Of a stretch of DNA of 64,000 nucleotides, positions 45,862 through 58,200 are shown one piece after another (position 1 is the first letter of the stretch; each line of letters starts with the position of its first letter). The stretch covers positions 1-64,000 of the forward strand of contig JAYMSP010000075.1 of NCBI GenBank assembly GCA_036897095.1, given 5' to 3'. The translations under genes were made by a program, and so were the position numbers. Source of the DNA: Plantago elongata (lineage: Eukaryota; Streptophyta; Magnoliopsida; Lamiales; Plantaginaceae). The notes below the pieces were generated by a model. It had not been told where the DNA came from. It made no database searches and saw only the letters and a program-made list of their open reading frames with translations.

Positions 45862-48276
45862 GGAAATGGTGGAATTGAAGGTTCTGGATCTGGAGAGGGA
45901 AGGAGAAGAAGGAGAAAAGGGGGAAAAGGTTTTCTTCTCTGGTTTGATGAGAGGCTGATGTGGAATCAAAGGCTTTTATTGTAGTGAGGATAAGGTTTTC
46001 TGTTTTTTGCTTTTTCTTTTTCTCTTGGCCTTTTGAGAGAGAAAGAAAGGAAGAATTTAATTAACATTTTCCTTTTAGATTTTGATTTTTTACTATGGTC
46101 ACTCGAATAATAATTCACGATCAAATTAAATATCGACATTTGAAATAACACTTCATCTCGAAGAAATTATATGTGGAATTAAATCGTATTAATACTTATG
46201 TTTGATGAATGGATGCAAAAATTGGCATTTTGGTGTTTCCCATGGTGAGGTTAGCTTAAGTTTAACCAAGGTTAGGAGTAGTGATGAATGGTGATGATGA
46301 CTCAGATAACGACACTTGTGGTGGCTACTTTTTGGCCCTTGGATTAAATTCTCAAAACTTTCTTCCCATTTCAATCAACACCCCAAGTTTAGCAATAATT
46401 CTCCAATTAGCTTCATGTATGGATATTATGCGATAGAAGGATCGAGTTAGGTCACTAAGTTACGGGATCAAATTATATATGGGATTAGTTTTGAGTTAAA
46501 AGACAATATCTTTTTCTTGTTTAAAGGTTAAAGACGGTATCTAAAATATAGCATTTATTAAAATTTAAAGAGCAAATGTTATATTGTATACTTGTATTCT
46601 ATTATGATTTTTGTGTATATATTATTTTATTAAAAAAAATATAAGTAGATCAAACTACATATGTAAATTTGAACCGATGCATCCTAAGTCTAGAATTGTA
46701 TACTACATCTTTTTTCTTCCACGTTTTAAAATGAAAACCTAAGTTTATCAAACATATTGTTCAAAATAGAAATATTCACCGTTTCACACCATCATCCAAC
46801 AAATGAATAATCACATTTCCTTTTACACTTTTACGTGTATAACTAATTTAGACCGGCCTACCAGAACAAATGTCCTCTCTTTTCCCTCTACATAAAATAG
46901 GGTAAAGAATACGCTACATTTGAGTTTAACGTGGACCTGAAATACATATTCGATGGATTCGAGTCTAGTAACTTATTTCGACTTTTATATAAATTTGTAA
47001 CGGAGCTTGTACATTGCTCAACTATAACTCACTCACAAGACTCGATTAAAATAAATATTTACCTTTTAATTGTAATGTTCTACTGTCTTTTTAACTTTAT
47101 ATTTTATCTTATACTCTAACCATCAAACCAAGCATTTATTCAATTGACACTAACAAAACACCTTCAAATATATATATCGAACTTCGTCACTCCGTTTACT
47201 GACCATCAATTCACTGTTGCATTATATAACTTCACCAATTACATTCATTTTTTTCTTAAAGTAGATCAAATCTTATTAAAAGTATATACATCCAATTCAG
47301 TATAAATGTATATAAATACGGTATCCGAATTAATGAAATCGGTAAAACTGGAAAATGGAGTTAAAAGGGAATCTGATGATGCAAAATGCACGGCTGGATC
47401 TAACGGATGGGGAATTATAACATTAAACAACATCGTAGAAAGTCGAGATGATGAAATGATAAGATGTGGATGTCTGTTTATCTATACATTATTATTAAGT
47501 AAACAATAATACAAGTACAGTAATTAACTATTCATGGATGCTTCAATGGTACCGTAGTGTGGTGAAATAAAAAAGTAGAACCACAATATAAAAAATTTAT
47601 ATATATCATCATTATACCTGGCCAGCCAATCATCGTCTGTGCTCATTTTAAATCACCGTCAGTATATCCTCATTTTTTTACATCATACAATTCATACTTT
47701 TACTTTCCCTATTATTTTAAACACTCTATTATTAACTAAGCTTCGTGTGTTTTTGCCGACCCATTAAAATCGTCAGAATTTAATTTTTAAAAAAAATTAA
47801 AAATATCTATTTCAATGAAATTTTATATCTTTAAATTCAATTTAAAATACAACTCAAGTCTTTTTAATTTTTGATTTTATGAATAACATTTGAATTGAAA
47901 TTAAACACTTGTACGTTTACTATTAAATTGTGATACTTATATAGTTTAAATTGTAAAAGATTGGTGAACAATAATGCATCGTATAAACAATGTGAAATTT
48001 ATAAATTCTGCAAAATAAATTGGAAAAATTGCACTAGAAATTACTTTGACTTAGATTTATACTTTAAGAACGTTTGAATCGTTATTCATCGAATTGTACA
48101 TTGTATAGTTACGGATGGACTTCTAAAATAAAACAAGAAAGGAACTAAAGTTGCAAAACAAAGATAGAAATAGTATGAAATTTGTACACACATAAAATGT
48201 TACTCCATATCTGCTGCAACATGCTAACTTGTCCAGCTAGCCGCTAAAACCAGAGAATCCATAGAGATAAAATTAA
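45862..48276. other. TIR1 leader and promoter, then AT-rich spacer
   Basis: The first 150 or so bases (minus strand: TCTCTTCCTTCTC-type pyrimidine tracts) are the probable TIR1 5'UTR. Beyond this I see no gene or repeat with clear ends. Confidence 0.45.
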
Positions 48277-48387
48277 TCTTGTTTGTTGTACCGTCGGAGT
48301 GGCCTTCTCCCCACTCAAATTGAATATTTTGTATAAAAAATTCAATTTTAATTAAAAAAATTCACTCAAATTCTATACCAATCAGTC
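48277..48387 (-). mobile_element. Tourist-like MITE, subfamily B, reverse orientation (about 111 bp)
   Basis: It reads CTTGTTTGTTGTACCGTCGG, CCACTCAAATTGAATATTTT and ends TTCTATACCAATCAGTC, the reverse complement of the copy at 38247. TTAA-type bases lie outside both ends. Confidence 0.8.
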
Positions 48388-50054
48388 TCTTAATCATGTA
48401 TACTCTTTTGTCTTTTATGATTCGTGAGTATACTATTAATACAATTCGATTCTGTAGAACTCAAGCATTTCACCATCATCTACGTACACACACCATTGTT
48501 GTTGCGGAAAATCTTGGTTTCTTGAATAACAATTAAGACAGATTAGTAATCTTAATTATAATCAAGCTACGCAAATTTATATATTCAATTCATTGAGAAG
48601 GACAGATTAATGAATGCAGAAAAGTCTAACTGGGTGAAAAGGTGGAGAGACGTGGCAAAGTAGAATTAATATGAGATTGACCTCTCAATTAATCTAATCA
48701 AAAAATCCAGTTAATTGGTGAGTTAAGTAATGTTATAACAACAAATACAATATTAGTATAACCTCTGCTAAGTACTAGCTAATTGCTAGTTGTCATACTA
48801 CCGACCAAAGCTACTTGTAAATCTTCACGATTTATTATTATTACGGAAGTACGTACTGGCTGATTCTGATAATGTAGTTCGTGCGTTCATTTACTTCATT
48901 TTTAAGGTTTCTCTTCAATGCCAATGTTGTACCTACTAGCCAGTTATATGATTTTAATCAATTTCAGGTCACATCATCGGATACTTCTATAAACTTTACC
49001 GGCTTTGTAATGGACAAATCGGATCTGAATCAATTAATGGTGCGCGATGGTGCTCAATGGTCATACAATATGGTTCGGAGAAACAATGTGTGCCTTATAA
49101 ATCAAATTTACAAGAACTAACAAGGCGGATTTCGTATCAAGCTAAAACTATTGCATTCAACAAACCAAGTTGCTCAGAAATGAGAGGAAGCTCAAAATTG
49201 GTGAATGAATTTTAATGTTTTTCGAGGCGAGCCTAACTAAAAAATTTAATATTCGAGCTCGAACTCAATCGATCCGAGCTTGAATTCGGTTCATTGACAA
49301 CGAGCAAAAAATGAACTTGAGTTCAAAAAAATACGAGCTTCAATGAATCTTATCGTGCTTTATCAATAAAAATATTATAAATACCCATAAAATAATAATT
49401 TATTAAAATAATTACATTTTATGAGCTTTATCGAATTCGAACTTCTAGACTAACAAAACGAGGTTCGGCTCGCATAACACATTATAATTAGCTTCAAGAC
49501 TGACCCTATGATTATAAAACATCAGATTGATGACTAACTAGTTAGAGCTACCGAAAAATAAGGTTCATATTTGGGAATTAACAACTCTTTAAACACCAAT
49601 TTTAAGTTATATTGTGAGGTTTTAATAGGCACAACGAGAGGAAAATATATCATACGTAGTTCAGAGAACTATGCCGGTCTAACTTTTTACGTGGATGACA
49701 TTAAATAGTTACAACGATCAAATTATAAATACAAAAATATTAATCATATCACTATTAAAGATTGGTTGGTTGAGAATATTTTTTATTTGGTCAAAATATA
49801 TATGTAAAGTTCGTATATGTTTATGAGTATGTTTTAATAGGTTTGACTGGCAAACATGTTGTTTGATTTATAATTTAAGAGTTGTTTTAATATGTATTTC
49901 GAAATGCAAATAACTGTTTTGTATGATTTATGAAATGTGATTGTGGTTGTGTTTTAGCCACTTGCATTGTGAATTGACTAAAATATCATTAAATTTTATA
50001 GTTGTTATCAAGCAGTTTGGTTGAAACGGTAAATGTGTGTTTGTTGATGTGTTT
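48388..50054. other. Spacer with a GAGCTCG-rich transposon-like stretch
   Basis: Around 49215-49470 there are recurrent CGAGCTCGAACTC, CGAGCTTG and GAGGTTCGGCTCG motifs in both directions, a pattern seen in old hAT-like non-autonomous elements of plants. Borders were not resolved. The open frame at 48881-49120 has no known domain. Confidence 0.4.
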
Positions 50055-50224
50055 TGTAATCGTGTTTTATAAAATATATTATATTTTGTACTTTTTAATG
50101 TAATGTATTAAATTAATGATTGGTCTTGAATATTTTTAATGTAATCGTGTTTTAAAAAATATTTCATAATTTGTATTTTAATATAATGTAGTAAATTAAT
50201 GGTTGGTCTTGAATATTTTTATTA
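50055..50224. repeat. Tandem duplication, 2 x 85 bp
   Basis: Both units start TGTAATCGTGTTTTA and end TTGGTCTTGAATATTTTTA. They differ at roughly ten positions, so the duplication is fairly old. Confidence 0.85.
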
Positions 50225-50314
50225 TTTAATTTAAAAAAATTAAAAAGGTATATAATGAAATGCATGAAAATTATATTTTAATTAGGTGGTTGAAAAAAAA
50301 TGGCAATTTTTTTT

Positions 50315-51090
50315 AGTACATTATAAGGAGACAGTTTCATTTTTTGATACGGTAGAACGGCCTTGTCAAATTTCAATATACTACAGCAACCGCCCTCGAA
50401 ATTTATGTACTCCGGTCAATTTTTCGCTTAAATTGATGATGTGGCAGTCGGAGTTCTGATTCCTCCCATGTCGCAATTTCGTTAACTTCAGACAAAATGG
50501 ATTACATAAACCAGAGATTGAGTTTATAGATTAAAAATATATATATATATTATTACCAAAATTTAAAATTATTTATTAGTAATATTTTTAAATTTAAAGA
50601 AAATAATTCTCTATTCTTTAAAGTTTATTGATATGTAGTACTTATAGACAAACTTTTGGGTATAAATCTTTTACGGGTATAAATTATTTAATATAATTCA
50701 AAAATATTTTTAAAATAAAAAAAATATATATTTTACATTTTATTACATATAAAAAAATAAAAATTAAAATAAATTAAAAACAGAATTTGCTATAATAAAC
50801 TTTCAATTGGGATTTTGAATTCTAGTAAGTAATTCGTCCTTTTTTACTGTAGCAAATCGCATTTTTGAAATTATTTTTATTTTATTTATTTATTTTATAT
50901 ATAATAAAATAAATAATATTTTTTTTAGATATTAAAATTTTAAATATCAGAAAATTAATTGTTATAATTTTACTTGTATTTTTATTTCAATTTAAAATTT
51001 ATTTTACATTTTTTTAAACAAAATATCTATATTGAACGAAATTGTAACACGTGTCCTCATAATGTAGGGATCAAGGGTGACACATATAAT
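50315..51090 (+). mobile_element. Diverged, one-armed copy of the long-inverted-repeat element
   Basis: CTACAGCAACCGCCC, CTCCGGTCAATTTTT, AAATTGATGATGTGGC (50380-50452) match the left arm at 60540-60605. CTTTCAATTGGGATTTTGAA and GTAGCAAATCGCATTTTT (50800-50867) match its interior at 60925-60990. ACACGTGTCC near 51049 matches the inner repeat. The right arm is not recognisable, so this copy is decayed or truncated. Confidence 0.65.
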
Positions 51091-51198
51091 TACATTTGAG
51101 AGATTTAGAGTTTAAAAGACAATTCAAGTGTACCACAAAAGACACTCAACGAGTTGTTTCGAAATTACTAGTCGGAGAAGTGATTCTGAAACACACCA

Positions 51199-51345
51199 TC
51201 GAGTGTGTTTGGAGCGGAGGCCCGACGAGGCACAAAATGTGTTTTCATTTCTATTTTTTATACCAAACGATGCGTTTCGAATCGGTGAACCATTAAAAAT
51301 GCAAAACACACTCCAGCCAAACACTCCGTTAGAATTCTTCACAAA
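51199..51345. mobile_element. Possible small MITE
   Basis: GTGTTTGGAGCGGAG near 51203 and, inverted, GGAGTGTTTGGCTGGAGTG (from the right end) suggest imperfect terminal repeats about 145 bp apart, with AAAATG/CAAAAC near the centre. Target-site duplication is not clear. Confidence 0.35.
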
Positions 51346-53199
51346 ATTAAATTTGCCCGGACAAATAAATCTCATTTCCTATCAAGTACTCCACCTATCT
51401 GTAACTTAAACATGAAACAATAATTGATGAAATTATCCACCTATCTGTGAAATAACAACACAAAGTCTGGCACCTTTGCAGGACAAATAGTTCTGGAATT
51501 AGTGATAATTCATCCTGCTCTTTCAAGAAAAAAGTAAGGTAAAAAAAAGGATAAAGGAAGTAAAAAATGGTAAAAACTATCCTCACTAAAGTATTAAAAT
51601 CCGACATGTATAAATTATAGTTTTAACTTTCAATTATAAGAACGTATATAAAATGTTCACTTAGTTATCCCTCAATTCCCTCTCTAATTCTGAATTTTTT
51701 CTAGTAATTTTTTTTTAGAAATAAAAATAGACATAGGAGAATAATAACGAAATAATTAAAATCTGAGGTGTTCCCACGTATACATGAACTTACAAATACA
51801 TCACCTGAATATACACATTGTGAGTCTGTGACAGAGTACTTGCAAATTATTGCTAATGACGAGATCACCCTTGGATCATCTGTGGACAATTCAATGAGCC
51901 AGGGAGTTCAATGAGGGGTAATAATGTCAGAACACGAAAAGGACATGTATAATGGGTTGGAACTGTCTCAGTATGGACTCCATCGACCTGTCCCTTTTAT
52001 GTCCCAATTTAAAGCTGAATATATCCAGAATTATTATCAAACAAATAATATTAGTACACTTTCAATATCCTTTTAAAAAAGTAATTAAAGTTCATGCATC
52101 ATACGACATGATAGTGCATATGCAAAGATAGAGTACTACTGTGTGAAAGATTGGACAATCGATTTTACCCTAGTTTTGAAGTCGAGACATGTAAAAATTT
52201 GATTCTTCGTAGTGGATGATTTATAACGAATCTTTCTTTAGACCTCGTACAGTAGAAACCCCCCAGAGTCTCAATTTACAAATGCGCGATGCAAGAGTCT
52301 AATCAATCTTAAAAGGCCAAGATGATTAGATATTTAATCGTAACAATGTAAGTCGGAAGATGAAAACGTCAATACTCACATTGATACTAATTTTATAAGA
52401 AAACACAAACGGAACAGATTGGATTATAATTTCAATTGAAATAATGCTTGAGGAGTAGAGATTTTATTAAATTCTTTAATGGATCCACTAAATTCCAAAT
52501 ACATGCTTATTATAACTTTCTCTTAATTAAAAATGACTTCTCGGACCTCGTAGAAAATGTATTAATGTATATCATGTAGACCTTTAATTAAAACAACTCC
52601 TGGAATAGAGTTTTTTTCGAAAAAATTCAGTCCCCTCAATTCAAATTCTAATCTAAACCGTCCGTATATAATGTTAAATGATGCAAAGTGTATGATTATA
52701 GATGAAAAAAATTACATCCTAGTACATGGGGTGATGAGTTGTAATGCACGTAAAGTTGATTGTTTAATTCAACATTGCAATATTAAAACAAAATTATGTA
52801 AGTTTATGATCTAAGAATTACTAGTTCATTAGCTAATATTGCCATATAGATAGCGTATTGAATTGAAGGAAGTACAATCATGTAGCTAAGTACAACAATC
52901 TAATCTAATGAATTTGATTAGATTAATATAAGCCCACGCATGGCTTCACCGGGAATCTCTCTTTCCCCGCTCGAGTGGGATGGCTTAAATTGGACTTTTC
53001 CTAAAAAAAATTCTTTCTAAAATGTCAGTACCACACATTATATTACTAATGTTTTGGGAATTGAAATTACACACATTTTTATATGATAAACCCCTTCCAT
53101 TCATTCATATCTACCCATTATATAGTCCAAAAAAAATTCTCAATTGGACATGACTAGGAAAAACTAGATTTTCCAAAAAAAAGATTATGACAAAACAAT
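51346..53199. other. AT-rich spacer, nothing recognised
   Basis: No gene, RNA or clear repeat was seen. Confidence 0.45.
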
Positions 53200-53207
53200 T
53201 TATATAC

Positions 53208-53248
<41 letters not shown>
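53200..53248. repeat. TA dinucleotide microsatellite
   Basis: TATATACATATATATACATA followed by about 14 TA units without interruption. Likely length-variable. Confidence 0.95.
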
Positions 53249-53252
<4 letters not shown>

Positions 53253-54889
53253 GAAATTTCAATTCCTTTTCATAGTTGTATAGAGGAATTGTGGAAATAA
53301 TAATACCACCAATTCGAACCGAATGAAGATCATTAAAAATTCAATATTTAAAATTAATTCATTAACTTATTTTATAACGACTCAGCCCCTTACGAGATGG
53401 CGCGGTTATTCATGGGCATCATTCTATGTTGACTCCATTATATCAACACAAGTCCTTTCCCATGTACTTTGATCTCACACGTACGTGAACCGGAAAACTT
53501 TATAGTTGGTCACTCCTCATAGAGTTACTCCAGGACAAACACGTTTAACTTTGTAGTTCTTTTAGGTGGATTATCAAAATGAAAAGTACACCTTGTTGAT
53601 ATGAGTTGTGTTCTCAATTCCTTTAAGCTATATGACCTTGACTTGAAATTCTCGGGCGTTACATATTTTATCGGTTAAAACTGATGTGAGAGAGATTATT
53701 ATTGGAGTGAGTGAGTATTAATTAATAATTAAATACTAATTGAATAAAATAGCAGGGGCCTTTGTTTCACAACCCTAAACTGTATTGGTTTTGTCTTGGC
53801 CAACTTCAATGCCGTGTGCAGGTTGAATTATTAATATTATAAAATGATATATTTATAATTTGTTATAGGTTTTTGCTCCATTCTTCATGGTCCGATGTTT
53901 TTCTAAGCACATGTGACTACATGTTAGCATTACTTGTATTCTGTGTTGTGATTTGTGAATAAGCTCTTGAGTGAAACTAGGGACCATCTGGGGTCACCTG
54001 CTAACCAGACCCGATCTAAATGGAAGCATAACCCGGGAGGAACAGGAAATCGTAATTGCATTATCGTAAATTGGTCCTTCATTCTACGCATATAAATAAA
54101 CCTATGTCCGCTAAATCAAGGTATTAGAATTTCATTAACATATCTAATATAGAGAAGTAATGACTTTTTTTGTTTTTCACAGTTTTTTTATTTTTACGTC
54201 TAATCGGCTGAGTTTTTAATAAACCGTCAAGACACACATTTTTCATTATGATTTTAATAGATTATATTATGATTATAAGTTGTTAGTATTGAAAGTCTCG
54301 GTGACAATTTTAACGTATTTTGTTAGTTTTTTAAGAGATTATATAATGGTTTTAATGCGTCGGCAATGTATGTTTTTAGTTACAATTTTATCTTCTTTTG
54401 TTAATTTTTAAACATATAATGTGATGGTTTTAAGTATCTATATGAATTTTTTATTGTGATTTATATAGTTTAAAGCGACATTCTAATATATTAATTAAAC
54501 AACCACTAAACAAATCTAAAAATTCCAGATAACCCATTAAAACAACAATAAACAAGTTTAAAATAAGCTACTTGAACATTTAACCATCCAAATATTTTGA
54601 AACATCTATTCTCGGAGAAAAAAATTACAATAAATGTTTATTCGACGTTTTTTATGCTAATACATTGACTTGCTAAAATAAACTTATTTTTCCGATCAAG
54701 CTTATTGACCTTCAGTTTTCTATCTCTTATTGCATGTTCTTGTTGCTTCGATACTGTATTGATAACTTTGAGAGACCTATCATTCAACTTGATGTCATCA
54801 ACACACCTGCATAAAAACATTCACTAACTTGGGTAAAATCATAACAACTCTCATTATAACTAATATTGGTGCTTAGAAATAAAGAAGAA
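53249..54889. other. AT-rich spacer; possible inverted partner of the repeat array
   Basis: At 54240-54480 the strand has recurrent GATTTTAATAGATTATATTATG / GGTTTTAA motifs that look like the reverse complement of units in the array at 54890-55900. This could make 54150-56400 one large element. Nothing else was identified. Confidence 0.35.
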
Positions 54890-55900
54890 ATGTGCAACAC
54901 ATGCTAAAAACAATAACATTGATTGGTAAAATCATAACAGTGCATTTTAAAACTATAATAAAGCGAGAACACACAACACAATCTAAAAACAGTGACATTA
55001 ATACATAAAACTATAAATGTTCTCTTAAAACTATAAGAAAAATATTTACAAATAAATAAATCATAAATGTTTCGACGAATCTAAAACACTAACACTCATT
55101 GTTCAAAATCACAACAATATATCTTATGAATATAACGTATGAGCTAAAAATAATAATATACATCTACTAAAAGTAAGATAAGTTTGGTAACATTAACCAT
55201 GTCAGTGCATCTTGAAATCACAAAAACACCTTTTAAAATTGTAATTAAGTACGTGCATGCAATACAAGTTAAAAACAACAACATTGATGCTTAACACATA
55301 ATATTGCATCTCAAAACTATAACAATGCATTTTAACACTATAACAAAACATTTATAAAATTAAAATCATAAATATTTCACCATAGATTAATAACACCAAC
55401 GTTATTGCTTAAATCTACAATAATATATCTTGAAACTATAACATTTCATTTAATTAATAACATGCAAAAACATTAAACCCATGCTAAAAACGGCAATATC
55501 AGTACTTAAAACTATAAAAGTATACTCCGAAACTATAACAATATCTCTTACGAATATGACAAAACATTTGCAAAAATTAAATCCATAAATATTTTCACCA
55601 AATGTTAAGGGGCTGATTGGCATGACACTCAAATGGCCATTTGGATGGGATTTTGGTGAAATTGTGTTTGGAATGTAATTGAAATGGGGTATTTGAAATG
55701 TATTTCAGGTCAAATCACTGTTCATCGAACCAAATGGAACGATTTAAATGCTATGACAATCAACGTTGTTACTTCAAACAACAACAATCGGTCTAAAAAC
55801 TATAACATCGATACTTAAAACTAAAGCAGACTGAAACATTAAACAAAAGGTAAAACCATAACAACGATTATTATAACTATAACACCGACTCTTAAAACCA
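54890..55900. repeat. Degenerate repeat array (AAAACTATAACA-type units)
   Basis: Short units around AAAACTATAACA and CTAAAAACAACAACATT recur many times. A longer period of roughly 250-300 bp is also visible: AATCATAAATGTTTCGACGA (55061), AATCATAAATATTTCACCAT (55365) and AATCCATAAATATTTTCACC (55580) begin similar blocks that continue with CACCAACGTTATT-like sequence. The units are too diverged to count exactly. The array is interrupted by a MITE at 55609. Confidence 0.6.
55609..55763 (+). mobile_element. Tourist-like MITE, subfamily A1, inside the repeat array (about 155 bp)
   Basis: It starts GGGGCTGATTGGCATGACAC after TAA (55606-55608) and shares CCATTTGGATGGGATTTTGG and GTCAAATCACTGTTCATC with the copy at 32753. 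The right end reads GCTATGACAATCA, having lost the usual GCCCC and closing TAA. Confidence 0.8.
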
Positions 55901-56519
55901 TAACACATCATCGAATTACGAAATTCAATTTAACTGTACGATTTTCAGATCTGGAATCAGATTTCAGATCTAAAATTAGATCTGGAAACATGAGATCGTA
56001 AAATCACGAAAAACAACAACTAAAAGGTTTAATTTCACTTTCAATTGAGATTTTAATGAAAAAAACAAGATGAATTTGTTGATTTGAACATTATAGCAAT
56101 TGAATTTGAAAATTCGATAAAAATCCGGCATAAATATGGTGAAACTAGAGAGATAGAGAGAGAAATTGATCGGTAGATCCGATTGCTCCGGTGAAATTGA
56201 ATCCGACGGTGGTTTCGGCAAGGTGAGGGCGGCGACGGTTCCGAATTCTGACGGAGGGATAGGTGGAGGGAAGGAGGAAGAAGGAGGGGGGAGAGAGGGG
56301 GGTTTGCATGTTTCTCTCTGTAGGATTTTTGTAAAGAGAGAATGATTGTTGAGTTTTGTGTATTATTGTGAAAAAATATATTTTTATTTGGGTTTTATAT
56401 AAAAAGAAAATATTAACCGATTTGTTAGTATTTTTAACCGATTCTTTTTTATAAAATCAAATTTTCTTATAAAATAGAAAAATATTCCGTTTACTTTATT
56501 TACTCTCAAAAATATATAA
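55901..56519. other. Right flank of the array, purine-rich at 56245-56315
   Basis: It contains repeated AGATCTGGAA/CAGATCTAAA palindromes (55945-55990) and a GGAGGGAAGGAGGAAGAAGG-type purine run. On the minus strand this resembles a leader followed by a short frame (56221-55976), but no domain is recognisable. Confidence 0.4.
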
Positions 56520-56773
56520 GGGGCTGATTGGCATGCGACTTAAATGCCCCGATTTAAATGCCAGAATAGTGATCGGAATTGTAGTGGGATTGTTAAAATT
56601 GTGTTTGGTATAGAATTGTAATTTAATAGGATATTATAGGTTTGTTATATAGGTAGAGAAAAATATTGCTATTGTAGAGCCATTTCAATCTTCGGTATTT
56701 AAATGCCATAACAAACATAAAATTTCGAAGTAGCATTCAAAACGAGTATTTAGATGCTACTCCAATCGGCCCC
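56520..56773 (-). mobile_element. Tourist-like MITE, subfamily A2, reverse orientation (254 bp)
   Basis: It starts GGGGCTGATTGGCATGCGAC and ends GCTACTCCAATCGGCCCC, with TAA on both sides (56517-56519 and 56774-56776). It is the inverted sister of 37992-38243, nearly the same length. Confidence 0.88.
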
Positions 56774-57639
56774 TAAATCAATGTACAACTAAACTTTAAT
56801 GGACTCTATATTCTAGCTAGTTATGTTAGAATTATGTTATTCCGTATTAAGATTCAAAATATCATCTGTCATCAATGACAATGGAAACGTCATATTGCCT
56901 AATCGCTTTTATAACTAAGCATCCCATTAATTAATATACAAAAATCCCTATTAATTCCAACTGTTACCCACTAAAGACTCATCAACATCAATTTTTACAA
57001 AAATAGTAGCACGTGATGGAAAGTTAACTTTCACTTATTTTAATGATTGACACATATATAACTGATGTTTACTGTTTATAAGACTTAATGAGTTACTTGT
57101 TCAATGAACTTTCTGAGACAACCTTGTAATTGGTCCAACATAAACACAATTAGCCCCACAAATACTTCTCTACATCTAACACAATTCTCCCCAAGCTTTT
57201 GTTTGTTACACATCTCCTACCTGAACTTTTTTTCGTACTAAGATTCGAACCGACTCACTTAGCCGGCCTTTTCGACTTGAGTCTAAAGCCACAATCCCAC
57301 TATCAGAGTTAACTTGATCATCTCCTATGGTGCCATACACAAACTTATTCCTTCCGTATTAATTTTAACGTTATCGGTATTATATTATACATGAATGACC
57401 GACTAAAACTCAGATCATTTTGACTTGGACCTACCTAGACCTATGGGCCTTTCATTCAGCAACTTATATAGAAAACGACATAGAACAAAAGCATTTTCAG
57501 GATTAATTGAGGGGGGATGAAAAGGGACCTAGGCAGAGAACAATTAAGAGATGAACCAATGAGTGAATATAGGGGTGTTTAGCGAAGTAAAATTTAAAAA
57601 CTTAGATGAAAATTTTAGTTAATGTTTAATTTGCGTTTG
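56774..57639. other. AT-rich spacer with a SINE-like segment
   Basis: Nothing was recognised apart from the tRNA-like piece at 57225-57315. Confidence 0.45.
57225..57315 (-). repeat. tRNA-like SINE segment
   Basis: On the minus strand a near-perfect B box GGTTCGAATCT (57252-57242) follows an A-box-like AACTCTGATAGTGG (about 57313-57300) and precedes an A-rich tail. No tRNA cloverleaf forms, so a SINE head is more likely than a tRNA gene. Confidence 0.45.
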
Positions 57640-58200
57640 ATATTGATTGGTTCGGACTGTTTGCGAACACGCTTATTAACAAACAACACAAACACAAAAT
57701 TTATTATTCATTAGTTTGCGAATTGTTCGTGAACAATATAAATATATATCTTTTATTTATATAAAATAGTAAGTAATATAATATAATAATACATTTTACT
57801 CCAATTTGAATAGTGGTAGACTTGTAGCTCGTCGTAATTTAAATTATTTATGAGATGAATATATGACATTATGTGGTATCATGACATTTGCTTTGAAATA
57901 TGATTTTTAAGGACCTTTCATTCTATTTTTGTAATATGTTTGCTTTATTTTTGGGGTTCTAACAATGAATAAACTGTTCGCGAACACGAACTTAACGAAC
58001 AAACGAAGTGAACCGTTCGCGAACAAAAGCTTAACGAACAAACAGGAACAAACAAAAATTTTAACGAACTGAACATAAACAAGTGAACAAGTTGTTCAAC
58101 GAATACGAATATGAACACGAACACTAAAATTCTTAACGAACAAACGTTTAATAAGCTCTAATGTTCAGTTCGTTCGGTTCGATAAAGACCCGATAAATAT
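57640..58200. mobile_element. hAT-like non-autonomous element with clustered GTTCGNGAAC motifs
   Basis: Dense short motifs occur in both orientations: GTTTGCGAACACG, TTGTTCGTGAACAAT, TGTTCGCGAACACGAAC, CCGTTCGCGAACAAAAG, AACGAACAAACG. The middle (57730-57960) lacks them. This subterminal clustering is typical of hAT-type elements, whose transposases bind such repeats. The ends and 8-bp duplication were not found. Confidence 0.5.

Noticed and set aside
45862-45969. N-terminal extension of TIR1
   Set aside because: The in-frame extension is Ser/Pro-rich leader translation; TIR1 proteins begin just before [11 protein letters not shown].
48881-49120. 79-codon plus-strand frame
   Set aside because: No recognisable motif and the region is rich in transposon debris.
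54890-55900. CRISPR-like or satellite array
   Set aside because: Repeat units are degenerate, AT-rich and of uneven spacing; the host is a plant.
57225-57315. tRNA gene
   Set aside because: A B box is present but acceptor and anticodon stems do not pair.
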